Below, piece by piece: positions 22,541 through 23,228 of a stretch of DNA of 23,228 nucleotides. Each line of letters starts with the position of its first letter. Positions within the stretch are counted from its first letter, which is position 1. The stretch comes from an uncultured Eubacteriales bacterium (GTDB lineage Bacteria; Bacillota; Clostridia; Oscillospirales; Oscillospiraceae), in assembly GCA_900556935.1 (NCBI GenBank), contig USQL01000031.1, forward strand, positions 1 through 23,228, written 5' to 3'. A model generated the notes under the pieces. It saw only the letters and a list, made by a program, of their open reading frames with translations, did no database searches and had not been told where the DNA came from. The position numbers and the translations under genes are program-made.

Positions 22541-22680
22541 AATGTCATTGCGATCCAGTGACCGATGTCACCGGCATGGCAATCCCCCGGATAGGCGTAG
22601 CCGCATAAATCTTCAAAGTAAGCCGTTTGAAGCTCTGGGGGATTGCCACACCAGTCTGCGGACTGGTTCGCAATGACATT
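22541..22680. repeat. palindromic intergenic repeat, REP/MITE-like
   Basis: A 140-base imperfect palindrome between tpiA and the Sua5 gene. The ends are perfect 13-bp inverted repeats: AATGTCATTGCGA (22541-22553) and TCGCAATGACATT (22668-22680). A second perfect 12-bp pair, TGGCAATCCCCC (22577-22588) and GGGGGATTGCCA (22637-22648), lies inside. Between them each arm holds its own hairpin (CCAGTC-TGCG-GACTGG at 22651-22666 and a looser one at 22555-22574), and the centre has CTTCAAA / TTTGAAG. No open frame and no clear target-site duplication are seen. It starts 15 bases after the tpiA stop, and the minus strand reads TTTTTCTTT just past its far end, so it can also act as a terminator for tpiA. 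Confidence 0.88.
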
Positions 22681-22695
22681 ATGAATCGCAAAGGA

Positions 22696-23228
22696 TTATT
22701 CGTTGGGCTGGTTGGCTGCCTCGATGATCTTGACGAACTTCTCGGGAACCAGGGAAGCGCCGCCGATCAGGCCGCCGTCGATGTCGGGCTGAGCCAGCAG
22801 CTCAAAGGCGTTCTTGTCGTTCATGGAGCCGCCGTACAGGATGGAGATGGCACGGGCATTCTTGGAGGAATACAGCTTGCGCACAGCGGTACGGATGCTC
22901 TCGCAGACTTCCTCAGCCTGCTCGGGAGTCGCGGTACGGCCGGTGCCAATGGCCCAGATGGGCTCGTAGGCGATGATGACCTTACGGATCTTCTCCTCGG
23001 GCACACCGGCCAGGCCCAGCTTAATCTGCATGGTGATCCACTCGGTGGTGATGCCGGACTCTCTCTGCTCCAGGGTCTCGCCGCAGCACATAATGGGGGT
23101 CAGGCCGGCATCCAGGGCAGCCAGAACCTTGGCATTGACATCGGCATCGGTCTCGCCCATGGCGCGGCGCTCGGAGTGGCCGATAATGACGTACTTGCAG
23201 CCGGCATCTACCAGCATATTGGTAGCGA
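22696..23228 (-). CDS. tpiA: triosephosphate isomerase (partial, N-terminus outside window)
   Basis: The C-terminal about 177 residues of a roughly 250-residue glycolytic enzyme that interconverts dihydroxyacetone phosphate and glyceraldehyde 3-phosphate. Visible are catalytic His in YVIIGHSERR, catalytic Glu in IIAYEPIWAIGTG with the following flexible loop GRTATPEQAEEV, and the phosphate-binding YGGSMNDKN and DGGLIGGASL segments. The frame continues unbroken to the right edge, so the Met at 23217 is internal and not the start. Codon use is strongly biased, as expected for a highly expressed gene. The palindromic repeat lies 15 bases downstream of the stop. Confidence 0.97.
   Translation of the reverse strand, partial: ATNMLVDAGCKYVIIGHSERRAMGETDADVNAKVLAALDAGLTPIMCCGETLEQRESGITTEWITMQIKLGLAGVPEEKIRKVIIAYEPIWAIGTGRTATPEQAEEVCESIRTAVRKLYSSKNARAISILYGGSMNDKNAFELLAQPDIDGGLIGGASLVPEKFVKIIEAANQPNE

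Noticed and set aside
23215..23217. Met codon at 23217 as start of triosephosphate isomerase
   Set aside because: The open frame continues upstream to the window edge, and the family needs about 70 more residues before this point, so the gene is simply cut by the edge.

Overview
The window looks like a chromosomal segment of a GC-rich, gut-type Firmicute, most likely Clostridia of the Oscillospiraceae/Ruminococcaceae kind. This is inferred from AGGAGG-type ribosome sites, the families present (class B sortase with a TGD-type surface protein, LytTR/GHKL two-component system, ferredoxin-like aldo/keto reductase, MoxR/VWA pair, riboswitch-controlled CbiK lipoprotein, Sua5-CoaE-M18 cluster) and a palindromic intergenic repeat of a type I recall from such genomes. 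No phage, transposase, CRISPR, tRNA or rRNA was recognised. No species can be assigned from the sequence alone.

Layout. 1-966 (minus): a consensus promoter, a cobalamin riboswitch with a visible kissing loop, an intrinsic terminator and the first 191 codons of an exported CbiK-type cobaltochelatase lipoprotein that runs off the left edge. 1151-5237 (plus): a secreted membrane-anchored protein, a class B sortase, a LytTR response regulator and a GHKL sensor kinase, which together look like a self-contained cell-surface display module. 5315-6916 (plus): an aldo/keto reductase with two 4Fe-4S motifs and a small XRE regulator, closed by a strong terminator. 6952-8604 (minus): a GH13 alpha-1,6-glucosidase with its own promoter. 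8732-12966 (minus): a four-gene glycosyltransferase operon opened by a WecG/TagA/CpsF enzyme. 13040-16163 (minus): a small unknown protein, a VWA protein and a MoxR-type AAA+ ATPase. 16287-17653 (minus): a lipid kinase and a Nudix hydrolase. 17806-19380 (minus): a GtrII-like membrane protein. 19458-22487 (minus): Sua5/TsaC, CoaE and an M18 aminopeptidase, with start/stop overlaps. 22541-22680: a palindromic REP/MITE-like element. 22696-23228 (minus): triosephosphate isomerase, cut by the right edge.

How the parts fit. Several units concern the cell envelope: the sortase cassette, the WecG-led operon (four transferases, product unknown), the GtrII protein, the lipid kinase and the lipoprotein chelatase. 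The rest is housekeeping: glycolysis, CoA synthesis, tRNA t6A modification, peptide turnover and oligosaccharide breakdown. Promoters can be read upstream of most transcription units. Three of them share an unusual TTGCGC -35 with exactly 17 bp to the -10.

Best candidate for something little described: the sortase / substrate / LytTR-GHKL cassette. Its substrate has a sorting signal without the usual proline, there is a 16-bp hairpin inside the sortase reading frame, and a direct repeat lies upstream that could be the regulator's site.
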